In this document: positions 18,307 through 28,202 of the stretch, in pieces
Layout of the letters: each line of letters starts with the position of its first letter
Numbering within the stretch: the stretch's first letter is position 1
NCBI RefSeq assembly: GCF_003428165.1
Contig: NZ_QLIQ01000009.1
Span: 26,338 to 90,337, forward strand
DNA length: 64,000 nt
Reading direction: 5' to 3'
Origin: Cysteiniphilum litorale
Lineage (GTDB): Bacteria > Pseudomonadota > Gammaproteobacteria > Francisellales > Francisellaceae
Notes under the pieces: generated by a model
What the model saw: only the letters and a program-made list of their open reading frames with translations
Told to the model about the DNA's origin: nothing
The model's database searches: none
Position numbers and translations under genes: made by a program

Positions 18307-19571
18307 GGCTGATTACCTTTGGTTTGAGTTACAGGAATATCTTTGTTTGAAAGGTTACCCCCTTTTAATATTGCATTAGTTAATGCATCAATATCGCTAT
18401 TAATCACATCGACATTAACCGCATTGATTGCTGCTAAAGCAGTCACCATTTTCTTGCTTGAATCATCCGCTTTAAAATACTGCTCAAGTGTTTGCTTAAA
18501 CTGTGCTTTCACTTCAGCAAGCATCTGCGAGTTGTTATTAATCACCGCAAGTTTTAACTGCCAAATCAACTGATAAAGTCCAGCTAAAACAGTCATTTGC
18601 GCATGTTGGCTTAATAATAATTGGTCTTGCGGCTTGATTTTCTCAACTTGGATAAGTGACTTCATTTGTTGCCATGAGTGCGATAATGCATCCTGCCAAT
18701 TATTTTTTTGATTCTGTTGATTCATTTCATTCAAATCATTATTGCCTGAGTAATTATTTTTAGCCAAAGTCAATGGTGATTGAATGTGCAAGCTTGATAG
18801 TAATTGTTGTAGATTGTTAATTTTAATCAAGCTTTCATCAATACTTGGTTCATTATTAATTTGCGTCATCAATGCATCTAAAGCCGGCATCCATTTCGCT
18901 GCACCATCAACATTCATCAATAGTGTTTTTGCTTGATTTAAGAAAAATAGACTTTGCGCTTTACTGCCTAAAACCTGCCATGCCTGTTTGGCAAATTGCA
19001 GATTAATAACAACGGCTTGCTTATGCATTTGCTGAATTTGTTGACTTAATTCTGAACTAGGAAGCAAATAGCTTTGTTTTAGTTGTGCGACATTTTGTGA
19101 TAATTGCACTTGATTAAGCTGATTGGCTTTTAGTGCTTCAGTCACTTCATTTGCTTTATTTTGCTGACTTACTTGCTTTGCTGTAAGCTCATCAATCATC
19201 TTAGCTTGATTATCAAGCTTTACCGTCTGAGCGTCTAACTTGCTTTGTAGAAGTTTCGCTGCTGTGTCATCGGTCTTAACAGGTGTTATCACCACTGATT
19301 CAAGTTTTTGTAAAGTCTGGTTGTAATTTTGCTGCTTATATAATGCGAACATGCTTGCTGCCAAACCTAAAACCGCAAAAACAAATACCACAACAACAAT
19401 AGCAATATAGCCTCGCCAGCAACTTATTTTATTTTCCTTGCTGCTTTTTTTTGCTGCTTTCGGCTCTTCTTTAGGATTATTGACGATTACATTCTCATCG
19501 TTCTTTTTTGCCGCAACTGTCGTTTTGGCTAAATCAGCATCGTTATCCTCTTGGTTTCTTTTTTCTGACAT
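18303..19571 (-). CDS. hemX: HemX-like protein (uroporphyrinogen-III C-methyltransferase family name)
   Basis: 422 residues: a charged cytoplasmic N-terminus (about 50 residues), one membrane helix (YIAIVVVVFVFAVLGLAASM), a Gln/Lys-rich coiled coil, and a helical periplasmic domain. Databases often label it a methyltransferase, but no SAM-binding motif is seen. It is assigned from position between hemD and hemY and from the domain layout. Confidence 0.85.
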   Translation of the reverse strand: MSEKRNQEDNDADLAKTTVAAKKNDENVIVNNPKEEPKAAKKSSKENKISCWRGYIAIVVVVFVFAVLGLAASMFALYKQQNYNQTLQKLESVVITPVKTDDTAAKLLQSKLDAQTVKLDNQAKMIDELTAKQVSQQNKANEVTEALKANQLNQVQLSQNVAQLKQSYLLPSSELSQQIQQMHKQAVVINLQFAKQAWQVLGSKAQSLFFLNQAKTLLMNVDGAAKWMPALDALMTQINNEPSIDESLIKINNLQQLLSSLHIQSPLTLAKNNYSGNNDLNEMNQQNQKNNWQDALSHSWQQMKSLIQVEKIKPQDQLLLSQHAQMTVLAGLYQLIWQLKLAVINNNSQMLAEVKAQFKQTLEQYFKADDSSKKMVTALAAINAVNVDVINSDIDALTNAILKGGNLSNKDIPVTQTKGNQP

Positions 19572-19585
19572 ACTGTCACATCCTC

Positions 19586-20326
19586 TTATCGTAGCTTAAT
19601 GATCTGTGCTACAAGCTGATCATGGGTTAAATTCTCTAACAGATATAATTTAACAAAACCTTGGCGTTTAGCCCAGTCCAACATTCGCCTATTTGTCACG
19701 GTAACCGTACATTTTTGCTGCCAATCACTAAAAATATCAAAAATAGGCATTGACGCTTTGAGCGCATCAAAGCTTGTATAAAGTAAAACTCTAGGATGTC
19801 TATTATACCAATCAATCTGCTGCAGCTTCCTTAGCAAATCCCTTTTATCACAAGGTTTGCGCTCATAGCAATTGATCAGCGACAAACTTGCCGCTTGCTG
19901 TTGCAGGACATTAGCTAATAACTCACGACCATCAGCACCTTTAATCAATAGGAAATGGCGATCACTTATCGACTGATCAGTATCTGATAAGATTACTAAT
20001 AAATGTTCTGAATCGGCTTTATCAGGATAATGCGCTTTAACACCATGCTTATGTAAAGCTAAAGCTGTAGCACTACCAACTGCCCAAACAGTCGCATGAG
20101 CAATTATCGCCTGATCAGGATCGGCACTGAAAAATGATTCTACTGCATAGGTACTGGTAAAAATAATATCCGTATATGCAGCAGTTGGTATTTCAAAAGG
20201 AATATATTTAATCGTAAATGGCTCAACTGCCAACGCGTAAATTTCGTGAAAACAAAGTGTATCAACCAGCAAAGAAGCTTTAGGTTCAGGTCTAAAAACA
20301 ATAATCTCAGGCGCTAACATCGACAT
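19586..20326 (-). CDS. hemD: Uroporphyrinogen-III synthase
   Basis: Cyclises hydroxymethylbilane to uroporphyrinogen III in heme synthesis. About 246 residues. HemD sequences are weakly conserved, but the fold signatures IIFTSTYAVESFF and VLLYTSFDALKASM (the two halves) and LTHDQLVAQI at the end fit, and hemX-hemY follow directly. The frame is open to 20344. The start is set at ATG 20326 because the region overlaps sufE; ATG 20320 is also possible. hemC is not in the window. Confidence 0.88.
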   Translation of the reverse strand: MSMLAPEIIVFRPEPKASLLVDTLCFHEIYALAVEPFTIKYIPFEIPTAAYTDIIFTSTYAVESFFSADPDQAIIAHATVWAVGSATALALHKHGVKAHYPDKADSEHLLVILSDTDQSISDRHFLLIKGADGRELLANVLQQQAASLSLINCYERKPCDKRDLLRKLQQIDWYNRHPRVLLYTSFDALKASMPIFDIFSDWQQKCTVTVTNRRMLDWAKRQGFVKLYLLENLTHDQLVAQIIKLR

Positions 20327-20732
20327 ATTTCTGTGCCGTACCATAGATATAATTAATCATTGCGTGCAGTCCATTGTTGCGCGTTGGACTTAGATGCTTT
20401 GCTAAGCCAATTTCACTCATAAAATCAGTATCTGATGCTACAATTTCTTTTGGCGTTGACCCGCTATAGACTTTAAGCAACAATCCAATTAATCCTGAAA
20501 CGATTGCCGCATCACTAACCGCATAGAACGTAAGTTTGCCATCATACAGAATGGCATCAAACCATACTTGTGATTGACAGCCTTTAACCATATGCGCTTC
20601 ATCTTTTTTGTCCTCTGGGAATGGCTCAAGACTTTTGCCTAACCCAATAAGATAGGCGTATTTATCACTCCAGTCATCAAAGAAATCAAAATCATCAACG
20701 ATTGCCTGTTGGCGTTTTTTAATTGTCATCAT
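20307..20732 (-). CDS. sufE: SufE-family cysteine desulfurization protein
   Basis: Accepts sulfur from a cysteine desulfurase for Fe-S cluster assembly. 141 residues with the active-site Cys in HMVKGCQSQVWF and the typical end GLHAMINYIYGTAQKY. No sufS or csdA is adjacent. tcdA, whose product works with CsdA-CsdE in E. coli, lies 12 kb away. The 3' end overlaps hemD. Confidence 0.92.
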   Translation of the reverse strand: MMTIKKRQQAIVDDFDFFDDWSDKYAYLIGLGKSLEPFPEDKKDEAHMVKGCQSQVWFDAILYDGKLTFYAVSDAAIVSGLIGLLLKVYSGSTPKEIVASDTDFMSEIGLAKHLSPTRNNGLHAMINYIYGTAQKYVDVSA

Positions 20733-20787
20733 CTATCCAGTATTTTTTCGTGACAAGCCTTGCACTCAAGCGCTTAACCACATACGT

Positions 20788-21321
20788 CTATTCTTTAATT
20801 TTTTTCTCTAGCAAGCCAACAAACACCAAAATAAGTGCCGAAACTAAAAACGTCAAATGCAGTACAACATACCACAGTAACTCACGATTTGATAATTGCG
20901 GGATATCTAGGAATTGTTTTAACAATGAAATCGATGAAATTGCTACAATTGAGCCTGCAATTTTAAGTTTCACCCCCGTATGGGATAAACGCTTAATCCA
21001 AATAGGCTCGCCAGATTTATGCTCAACATCAATTTTTGAGACAAAATTCTCATAACCACTGATAATGACAATAACAATCAGGTTTGCAACCAAAACAGTA
21101 TCACAGAGTGTCAACCCCAGAACGATAAGCTCATGCGGCTTAAGTACATTGATACTGGTAAAAAGATGCAACACCTCATTCGCCATTTGATAAACAAATG
21201 CTAAAAGCACCAATATCAAAATAAGATAAATCGGTGCTTGAATCCAACGACTAGCAAAAACAATACGCTCCAGAAAGACTTCTAAGTAACTTAATCTGCC
21301 ATCTTTTTTGTTATTTGACAT
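20788..21321 (-). CDS. yqhA: UPF0114 (YqhA) family membrane protein
   Basis: 177-residue inner-membrane protein of unknown function. Family features: N-terminal LERIVFASRWIQAPIYLILI, the middle LTLCDTVLVANLIVIVIISGYENFVSK, the helix after HTGVKLKIAGSIVAISSI, and a final helix LTFLVSALILVFVGLLEKK. Four membrane segments are predicted by eye. Confidence 0.88.
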   Translation of the reverse strand: MSNNKKDGRLSYLEVFLERIVFASRWIQAPIYLILILVLLAFVYQMANEVLHLFTSINVLKPHELIVLGLTLCDTVLVANLIVIVIISGYENFVSKIDVEHKSGEPIWIKRLSHTGVKLKIAGSIVAISSISLLKQFLDIPQLSNRELLWYVVLHLTFLVSALILVFVGLLEKKIKE

Positions 21322-21344
21322 TTAGAATATGCCTTCTGTTAACA

Positions 21345-22760
21345 CTAAATTTTACTGCTGCTTTTGGTTGAGACTTTATCAGCAGTGAGCCATTTATTAA
21401 TCGCATCAATATCTTTATAGCTAATCACACCCGCTGTATTCTTAAGTGTTAATAGATCATTGATATAATCATACTTAGCTTGCGCGTACTGTTGCTGCGC
21501 TTGGAAAAGCTGTTGCTGTTGTTGTAAAAGATCAACAATCGTATGTGTTCCCACTTCATAACCGGCTTTCATTGCTTTAACAGAAGCTTCCGCGGCAATA
21601 ACTGCCTGTTTATAAGCTTCCACTTGAGCAATGTCAGACAACACCGTCAAATAAGCTGTCTTTAACTGGCTTTCAGTCGCACGCTCAGCTTCTAACAAAG
21701 TGTATTTTGACGCTTCTTTAGTATATTGCTGCTGTTTTAATGACGCGTAATCACTACCACCGTTTAATACATTCCAAGATACACCTACACCCACAGATGC
21801 ACTGTTACTCCCTGATGTGTAATTAGTGTTTTGATAACTTAATCCTCTTGACGCTTTGGCTGTTAGTGTCGCTGCAGGCAAGAAATTACCCCATAAACCA
21901 CTAACACCTGCTTTAGCTGCTTCTAAAAGAAACTGATTCTGGACGATGTTATAGTTTTGCTTCAAGGCAATGTCCATCCATTTATCCATATTATCAGGAT
22001 CCGGCTTATCAAATGGAAACTTATCACTTAGATTCTCAACGGCAGTCACTGACTGACCAATAATTTGACTTAATGCAGCATATGATGTTGCTAGATCATT
22101 CTTTGCCTGAACTGTTGCCGCTACAGCCTGCTCATATTGCGCTTTAATTGCCTGAACATCGGTAATGGCTGATAATCCAACCTTGTATTTCTCTTGTGTT
22201 TGACTTAATAGCTCTTTGTTCCATGATTGGTTCGCTTCTGCATACGCTAGGTTGTCTTGCGCTTGCAATACCGCAAAATAAGCGCTGGCAACATTGGTAA
22301 TTAAACTTGCTTGCGCCATGACAAAGGTAATCGCATCAGCTTTTGCTTGATAGCTTGCGTAATTATAACCACCCCAAGCACCCCAGTTAAACAGTGCTTG
22401 CGTTGCCGTTAAGCTTGGTGATTGTGTAAAGTATTTTGATTTCTGCCCTTCTGATGCGTTCGCACTCGAGCTGTAATTGCCTTGTGCATTATAGCCTAGT
22501 GTGATGTTTGGCAAGAGCTTACCTAATGCGGCAGGCACTGCCTCTTGAGTAGAGTTAAATGTTGCCTCAGCTGCAAGATACTGCGCATTTTGCTTTTGCG
22601 CTAACTGATAAATGCCTGACAGGTTTTGTGCTTGCGGAGCATCCGCTGCACTTGATTTTGCTGTAGTTGCTACTTGTGCTGGTACCGCTGCAGTTGAAGG
22701 CTCTGCTGATGCATATCCCAAGACAAGCAGTCCACTCATTATTAAGGTGATTTTTTTCAT
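21345..22760 (-). CDS. tolC: TolC-family outer membrane efflux protein
   Basis: Trimeric outer-membrane channel serving type I secretion and multidrug efflux. 471 residues with signal peptide (MKKITLIMSGLLVLGYASA) and two outer-membrane-efflux repeats. The first has YLAAEATFNSTQEAVPAALG and QALFNWGAWGGYN; the second has GVSWNVLNGGSDYASLKQ and GYEVGTHTIVDLLQQQQQL. It lies 29 bases downstream of pcm, an arrangement seen in other gammaproteobacteria. No inner-membrane pump genes are adjacent. Confidence 0.93.
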   Translation of the reverse strand: MKKITLIMSGLLVLGYASAEPSTAAVPAQVATTAKSSAADAPQAQNLSGIYQLAQKQNAQYLAAEATFNSTQEAVPAALGKLLPNITLGYNAQGNYSSSANASEGQKSKYFTQSPSLTATQALFNWGAWGGYNYASYQAKADAITFVMAQASLITNVASAYFAVLQAQDNLAYAEANQSWNKELLSQTQEKYKVGLSAITDVQAIKAQYEQAVAATVQAKNDLATSYAALSQIIGQSVTAVENLSDKFPFDKPDPDNMDKWMDIALKQNYNIVQNQFLLEAAKAGVSGLWGNFLPAATLTAKASRGLSYQNTNYTSGSNSASVGVGVSWNVLNGGSDYASLKQQQYTKEASKYTLLEAERATESQLKTAYLTVLSDIAQVEAYKQAVIAAEASVKAMKAGYEVGTHTIVDLLQQQQQLFQAQQQYAQAKYDYINDLLTLKNTAGVISYKDIDAINKWLTADKVSTKSSSKI

Positions 22761-22789
22761 CTATTTACCTAACCTTTTACCATTATTAC

Positions 22790-23458
22790 CTAAAATTGAA
22801 ATGTCTTATCTTGTAACCTTTGCCCTACTGGCTTATAAACATCAAAAGTTGACATTTGCTGGTAAGATCCATCTGTATTCTTTTGTACCAAAACAGCCTT
22901 AGCATAGCTATCTTTTTCGAGAAAGTACAACATTCTACCATTGGCAGCGAGATATTTTAGATAATCGGTAGGCTCTGATTTTTCCATCTCTTTAACAATC
23001 ACTAAATCAAACACATTATGTTGTTGGAGTAATTGATTTAGAGCATCAATTTTATTTTCTTTATTCACGTGATATTTAGCATTGTAAACACCAATCGTTT
23101 TTAATGCATTTTTGACGTGATTTAACATATCTTCATGCTGATCGACGACATCAACTAACTTGGTAAGCTTTGCCAAAAGCGCAGTTAAGTAACCACTACC
23201 ACAGCCAATCTCAAGTACTCTTTCATGCTTTTTAGGTTGCAGCAATTGCAGCATTTTAGTCACTGTTTGCGGTGTCAGCTCATATTGATGATGATTAAGC
23301 GGAATCTCAACCTCTGAATATGCCACCTCTTTATAATTACTAGGGACAAAAACCTCACGTGGGGTGTCAATAATCACACTAAGCAAATCACCATAGGGCA
23401 CACCTAATGTGCGTATCTGCTGTTTGATCATATTCTCTTTTGCAAGCTCTATATTCAT
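22790..23458 (-). CDS. pcm: Protein-L-isoaspartate O-methyltransferase family protein
   Basis: SAM-dependent methyltransferase repairing isoaspartyl residues. About 222 residues with the N-terminal MIKQQIRTLGV, the PCMT motif LQPKKHERVLEIGCGSGYLTAL and the acidic motif II. It is somewhat divergent in the C-terminal half, so substrate is uncertain. ATG at 23458 with AAGG 8 bases upstream; a TTG two codons earlier is in the same frame. Probably cotranscribed with tolC. Confidence 0.85.
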   Translation of the reverse strand: MNIELAKENMIKQQIRTLGVPYGDLLSVIIDTPREVFVPSNYKEVAYSEVEIPLNHHQYELTPQTVTKMLQLLQPKKHERVLEIGCGSGYLTALLAKLTKLVDVVDQHEDMLNHVKNALKTIGVYNAKYHVNKENKIDALNQLLQQHNVFDLVIVKEMEKSEPTDYLKYLAANGRMLYFLEKDSYAKAVLVQKNTDGSYQQMSTFDVYKPVGQRLQDKTFQF

Positions 23459-23730
23459 GCACAAAACCTTTTTTCTTTTTTGCTTTCTTTATATTTTAAG
23501 TCTAAACCAATTTGGTCAGTGGCAACTTAGTCACTTCCACTTTTAAGTGAAGCGCACTATATCATAATTTAGTGCTGGTTATTCTAAATGCATTAGTTAA
23601 GATATTCAAATACTGTTAGCGCTTATTATACGAATCCGCCCTGCTGGATTAATTTGTAAATTTTACTAATTTTAGCTGGACAGATCACAGTCATGCATGT
23701 ATCGTTACACTAATACAAAAATTTGGTCGG

Positions 23731-24021
23731 ATGATCATGGAATCCAACTGGAAGAGCTTAGTTAAACTGTTACAACAAACAAATGATGAAACTGAAATGA
23801 CAAAATTATTGGATTTTTTGTTCACACTTGAGGAAAAACATCAAATATCTAATCGCTATGCTTTAGCGGAGCTTATGATATTAGGTGAAAAGCCGCAACG
23901 TGAAATTGCTAAGAATCTCGGGGTCAGCATTAGCACCGTAACGCGTTGTTCTAACGCATTAAAAGTGTTACCTGACGAAATAAAACAAAAGTTCATACAA
24001 CCACAAAGCCAAAAAAGCTAA
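23731..24021 (+). CDS. trpR: Trp operon repressor
   Basis: Tryptophan-binding repressor. 96 residues, with the family core LLDFLFTLEEKHQISNRYALAELMILGEKPQREI and the helix-turn-helix REIAKNLGVSISTVTRCSNALK. It starts ATGATCATGG, so initiation at 23731 or 23737 is possible. The 266-base gap upstream, shared with pcm, holds no gene and only weak hairpins. I could not identify a convincing trp operator. Confidence 0.92.
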   Translation: MIMESNWKSLVKLLQQTNDETEMTKLLDFLFTLEEKHQISNRYALAELMILGEKPQREIAKNLGVSISTVTRCSNALKVLPDEIKQKFIQPQSQKS

Positions 24022-24038
24022 TATTTAAGGAGCGCTTT

Positions 24039-24539
24039 ATGACGATTCAAGCACTAACAAAAGCACATCAATCACAAGTTCAACAACTTTTTGCTGATGT
24101 AAACTTTTTTAATGCTGAATGGTTTTTTAGCCCAAGACAGCTCTTTTTTGGCTTTTTTACCAAGAGCAACCAACTTGCCGGCGTTGCTCACATTGAAATC
24201 TATCACCATGCAATGATTGTTAAAGCATTAACAACACACAAAGCACACCGCAATCAAAAAATTGCAGCGAAATTACTAGCCCATATTGAACAGCTTGCTG
24301 ATAAGCTTAATTGCGATGCGTTATATGCATTCACACAATTTGGTGCAAATTATCTTGAGTGCAGTGGTTTTGAGCAAACAATCAAGACCAAACTGTCACT
24401 ACAAATGCGTGATTATATGTCTAATCACAACTTAAGCGACACAATCATTATGAAAAAGGTATTATCCAACGCAAAAAAGCATCTAATGCGGCAAGAATCA
24501 TTAACAACTCAAGTTCAATTGAGTCATCTTGTCGCATAA
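24039..24539 (+). CDS. GNAT-family N-acetyltransferase
   Basis: 166 residues. Acetyl-CoA-binding pattern in the middle: VKALTTHKAHRNQKIAAKLL (equivalent of the RxxGxG/A loop) followed by the helix LAHIEQLADKL and the beta strand LYAFTQFGANYLECSGFEQ. The substrate is not identifiable. It lies 17 bases after trpR with AAGGAG before ATG, so probably in one operon with it. Confidence 0.8.
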   Translation: MTIQALTKAHQSQVQQLFADVNFFNAEWFFSPRQLFFGFFTKSNQLAGVAHIEIYHHAMIVKALTTHKAHRNQKIAAKLLAHIEQLADKLNCDALYAFTQFGANYLECSGFEQTIKTKLSLQMRDYMSNHNLSDTIIMKKVLSNAKKHLMRQESLTTQVQLSHLVA

Positions 24540-24577
24540 ACTGATTGCTTTATTTAAAGCCATCTCATTTACTTCAG

Positions 24578-25681
24578 TCAGACAGAAAGATATTTTTTAA
24601 TCTCTGTTACAACTTTCTCCACAGCATCTAGTTTTGCAACACCCTTAGCATGATTAGACATTTTCTCAAGCTCGGCACGATTCATGTCCACTGCACGCAC
24701 AAAAGCCATCAATTTCTGCGCATTAAAATTCTGCTCACGTATACAAATAGCCGCTTCTGCCTGAACTAGAAATTGCGCATTGTGATATTGATGATCATCT
24801 ACTGCTTGCGCAAAAGGTACGAAAAAAGCAGGCACACCAGCGCAAGCAACCTCCGAGACGGTTAAAGCGCCCGCTCGACAAACAACGATATCCGCCCATT
24901 GATAAGCTGCTGCCATATCACTAATAAAAGGTTCAATTGTAAGCTCACATTTATAATCAGGAGATAACGAATTATAGGCTTCTTTGGTCTCTTCATAAGT
25001 CTTCTCACCTGTTTGGTGCCATAGATTAACGCAAGCATCCTTTGGTAAATCACGCACAAACTCTGGCATCGCGTCATTTAATATCTTAGCCCCTTGACTG
25101 CCTCCTAATACCAGAACATTTAACACATGCTTATAAAAATCATGCTTTTGCTCATGCAACACCTTGATCTCATCACGAATCGGATTACCAATCACCTCAA
25201 TACTTGACTTTGTTTTAAAGGCACTGGTTGGGAAAGCGCACAACACTTTACGCGCAAATTTAGCCAATGTTTTATTGGTCATCCCTGGACGCGCGTTTTG
25301 CTCATGAATGATTAAAGGTACACGCATAAGGCGCGCTGCTAAACCACCGGGTCCTGCCGCATAACCGCCAAAACCAACAACCACTTTGACTTTTTGCTTA
25401 CGAATAACACGCATCGCCTGTATGACTGCATAACTCAAACTAAAGGGTAAGCTTAGTTTTTTGAGCATGCCTTTTTTACGCACGCCACGAACAGATAGAT
25501 AAAACAGCGGATAACGCTCACCAACTAGTTTAGTCTCAAGACCGTATTCAGTACCAAGCCAAGATACCTCAACATTCTGACGCTTAAGCTCATCTGCTAC
25601 CGCTAATGCTGGGAATATATGCCCACCTGTTCCTCCTGCCATGATAAGCACACTGTGTTTTGAATTATGATTATGCTTCAC
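24578..25681 (-). CDS. murG: UDP-GlcNAc:lipid I N-acetylglucosaminyltransferase
   Basis: Converts lipid I to lipid II on the inner face of the membrane. 367 residues. N-terminal GGTGGHIFPALAVAD loop, GGYAAGPGGLAARL, VLGGSQGAKILN and the donor-site ICRAGALTVSEVA/PFAQAVDDHQYHNA motifs (the visible wording is VVCRAGALTVSEVACAG). It stands apart from the usual mur/fts cluster here. Confidence 0.96.
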   Translation of the reverse strand: MKHNHNSKHSVLIMAGGTGGHIFPALAVADELKRQNVEVSWLGTEYGLETKLVGERYPLFYLSVRGVRKKGMLKKLSLPFSLSYAVIQAMRVIRKQKVKVVVGFGGYAAGPGGLAARLMRVPLIIHEQNARPGMTNKTLAKFARKVLCAFPTSAFKTKSSIEVIGNPIRDEIKVLHEQKHDFYKHVLNVLVLGGSQGAKILNDAMPEFVRDLPKDACVNLWHQTGEKTYEETKEAYNSLSPDYKCELTIEPFISDMAAAYQWADIVVCRAGALTVSEVACAGVPAFFVPFAQAVDDHQYHNAQFLVQAEAAICIREQNFNAQKLMAFVRAVDMNRAELEKMSNHAKGVAKLDAVEKVVTEIKKYLSV

Positions 25682-25864
25682 GCCATCCCTTATCTATTTC
25701 ATCTCACAAATTTTGCTAAATTGTACCGCACATCTTACCTGCAGCAAACGATTATGCGCTATTTTACAATCAAAAGGTAAGACAAGAATCATTGTAATAT
25801 GGTTTATGGCAGGTATACTAACAAGCACTTAAAGTCTGTAAGTGAAATGCCGAAGGAATCCTGC

Positions 25865-27160
25865 ATGAAAATATTAGTTATTGGTAATGGTGGTCGTGAA
25901 CACGCACTGGCGTGGAAACTTGCTCAATCTGAGCATGCTACACATATCTATGTCGCGCCTGGCAATGCCGGCACTGAGCGCGAGGACAAGGTGAGCAATA
26001 TTGACATTGCGGTGACTGATATTCCGCACTTAATAAACTTTGCCAAAGATAATGAAATTGAGTTAACTATCGTGGGGCCTGAATTACCCCTTAGTCTTGG
26101 GGTTGTCGATGAATTTGAAGCACACGGTTTAAACTGCTTGGGACCGAAAAAGCAATGTGCGCAACTGGAATCCTCTAAAGCCTTTAGCAAGGACTTTATG
26201 ACCAGGTACAATATCCCAACAGCGCGCTATCAAAACTTCACTGAAGTTGATAAAGCAAAAATGTATCTCAAAGAAATGAGCTTACCCGTTGTTATCAAAG
26301 CCAGTGGCTTAGCTGCAGGCAAGGGCGTTGTTATTGCCCAAACCATGGATGAAGCCCAAAGCACGATCGAAGACATGCTTGAAGGAAATCGCTTTGGTGA
26401 TGCCGGTTGCGAGATTGTTGTCGAAGAGTTCCTTAATGGCGAGGAAGCAAGCTTTATTGTGCTGTGTGATGGTGCACATGCGCTAGCAATGGCAAGCTCC
26501 CAAGATCACAAAGCACGTGATGATGGTGATAAAGGTCCAAATACTGGTGGCATGGGCGCTTACTCACCAGCGCCAATTGTTACCAATGAAGTTCATCAAC
26601 AAGTCATGCAACAGATTATTCAACCTGTCCTTGATGGCATGAAAAATGAAGGGGAAGCTTATAAGGGCTTCTTATATGCTGGACTTATGATTATGCCAAA
26701 TGGCGAGATTAAAACATTAGAGTTTAACTGCCGCTTTGGTGACCCTGAAACACAACCTATTATGATGCGCCTAGAGTCTGATTTAGTTGAACTTGCATTT
26801 GCCGCATTAAATGAAGAGCTTGACGAATATGAAGCTCACTGGAATCCAGGCACAGCCCTAGGCGTGGTCATGGCAGCTGGCGGTTACCCTGATCACTATA
26901 ATACAGGGGATATTATTATTGGACTTGATCAAGCACATCAAACTAACAGTAAAGTCTTTCATGCTGGCACCAAGCGCGATGGGGCAAGTATTGTCACCAA
27001 TGGCGGGCGTGTACTTTGCGCTACTGCGTTAGGCAATGATATTGAAGAAGCCTATGCTCATGCCTATAAATTAGTAGACAGCATTACTTGGCAGAATGAA
27101 TATCACCGCACAGACATTGGTAAAAAAGCATTTTCGAAAATATCGATACATCACGAATAA
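25865..27160 (+). CDS. purD: Phosphoribosylamine-glycine ligase
   Basis: Second step of de novo purine synthesis. 431 residues, usual length. N-terminal MKILVIGNGGREHALAWKLA, then ATP-grasp with KASGLAAGKGVVIA, GDKGPNTGGMGAYSPAP and EFNCRFGDPETQ. ATG at 25865 has AAGGA 7 bases upstream; the open frame upstream of it is not conserved. The 3' end overlaps the convergent cupin gene by 10 bases. Confidence 0.97.
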   Translation: MKILVIGNGGREHALAWKLAQSEHATHIYVAPGNAGTEREDKVSNIDIAVTDIPHLINFAKDNEIELTIVGPELPLSLGVVDEFEAHGLNCLGPKKQCAQLESSKAFSKDFMTRYNIPTARYQNFTEVDKAKMYLKEMSLPVVIKASGLAAGKGVVIAQTMDEAQSTIEDMLEGNRFGDAGCEIVVEEFLNGEEASFIVLCDGAHALAMASSQDHKARDDGDKGPNTGGMGAYSPAPIVTNEVHQQVMQQIIQPVLDGMKNEGEAYKGFLYAGLMIMPNGEIKTLEFNCRFGDPETQPIMMRLESDLVELAFAALNEELDEYEAHWNPGTALGVVMAAGGYPDHYNTGDIIIGLDQAHQTNSKVFHAGTKRDGASIVTNGGRVLCATALGNDIEEAYAHAYKLVDSITWQNEYHRTDIGKKAFSKISIHHE

Positions 27161-27633
27161 GACTCACCGACTTTGGCAAGCTCCTGCCATCGCATAAAAT
27201 CAACCACTTCTTTGTCGCCCTCTTTGGGCGCCCACTTGGCAAAATCATCTTCGGCAGTTGGCGTAAAAGGTCCTGGCTTTACTTCAAAAAATAAAGCATC
27301 TTCACTGATCGCATACAACGCATGCCATGTGTTGGGTTTCATCTCAAACCCCAAAGTATCTCCATCGGCACCAAGCACAAACTTGTCAACAGTAACACCC
27401 ATATCATCATAAATAAGCACGCCCATTTGACCTTTAAGCGCTATGATCAACTCCCACTTATGCGACTCTGAATGTCTATGTGGGCGAATATAAGTGCCCT
27501 TTTTAAGGTGAATTGCTAATCGATTGACTAGGTCTGATAACTCAGCGTGGAAATTATGATGTGCACGTAAACGCGGTGATTCCTTGGCATTTTGCGCCAT
27601 AGCAGTCATTAATGCATGATCGATTTTTTTCAT
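27151..27633 (-). CDS. WbuC-type cupin metalloprotein
   Basis: 160 residues with a cupin barrel: metal ligands in GTYIRPHRHSESHKWELI and the second cupin motif FEMKPNTWHALYAIS, then FFEVKPGPF. WbuC-like proteins often lie in O-antigen loci, but here the gene is between purD and bcp. Function unknown. Start with AAGAGGATCTG before ATG. Confidence 0.8.
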   Translation of the reverse strand: MKKIDHALMTAMAQNAKESPRLRAHHNFHAELSDLVNRLAIHLKKGTYIRPHRHSESHKWELIIALKGQMGVLIYDDMGVTVDKFVLGADGDTLGFEMKPNTWHALYAISEDALFFEVKPGPFTPTAEDDFAKWAPKEGDKEVVDFMRWQELAKVGESYS

Positions 27634-27663
27634 ACTAAATACAGATCCTCTTTCAAAAGTGTC

Positions 27664-28131
27664 TTACTTTAAATTTTTGATAAATGCTAACACTTCTTCA
27701 ACATGCCCTGACACCTTGACTTTACGCCATTCTTTGATGAGTTTGCCTTCCATATCAATCACAAACGTGCTGCGCTCAATGCCCATATATTTTTTACCAA
27801 ACATGCTTTTTTCTTTCAGCACAGCAAATGCCTCACAAAGCGCTTTTTCAGTATCCGCAATCAGCTCAAACGGCATCTGATATTTTGCCTTGAACTTCTC
27901 ATGTGAATTTAAGGTGTCTTTTGACACACCGAAGATCGTGGCATTAACTTTAGCAAAATCATTATAATGATCGGTAAATCCAATACTTTCCGTCGTGCAT
28001 CCTGGCGTACTATCTTTTGGATAAAAGTAAATCACCAAATAATTGCCACGGTAATCATCAAGTCTAAACATTTTGTTTGAGGTCATTGCCACCTGCGGCA
28101 AGCTTATTTTTTCACCTGGCTGCAAAGTCAT
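27664..28131 (-). CDS. bcp: Thioredoxin-dependent peroxiredoxin, Bcp/PrxQ type
   Basis: Reduces hydroperoxides. 155 residues with the peroxidatic Cys in KDSTPGCTTES and the PrxQ features YLVIYFYPKD and RSTFVIDMEGKLIKEWRKVK. The second Cys normally five residues later is replaced (SIGF); another Cys in EKALCEAFAV could resolve instead. ATG at 28131 has AGGAG 8 bases upstream, so the longer frame to 28182 is not used. Confidence 0.93.
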   Translation of the reverse strand: MTLQPGEKISLPQVAMTSNKMFRLDDYRGNYLVIYFYPKDSTPGCTTESIGFTDHYNDFAKVNATIFGVSKDTLNSHEKFKAKYQMPFELIADTEKALCEAFAVLKEKSMFGKKYMGIERSTFVIDMEGKLIKEWRKVKVSGHVEEVLAFIKNLK

Positions 28132-28202
28132 CTTGCATACTCCTAAACTTTCATTATCATAAACACCTGTGTACTTTAACAAAGATAATCTTGAGATAAA
28201 GC

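Noticed and set aside
23560..23730. TrpR operator before trpR
   Set aside because: Fragments such as CATTAGTTAA exist but no convincing palindromic operator is present.
25745..25765. PurR-like box (GCAAACGATTATGCG) before purD
   Set aside because: Only one half matches well, and PurR is not expected in this lineage.
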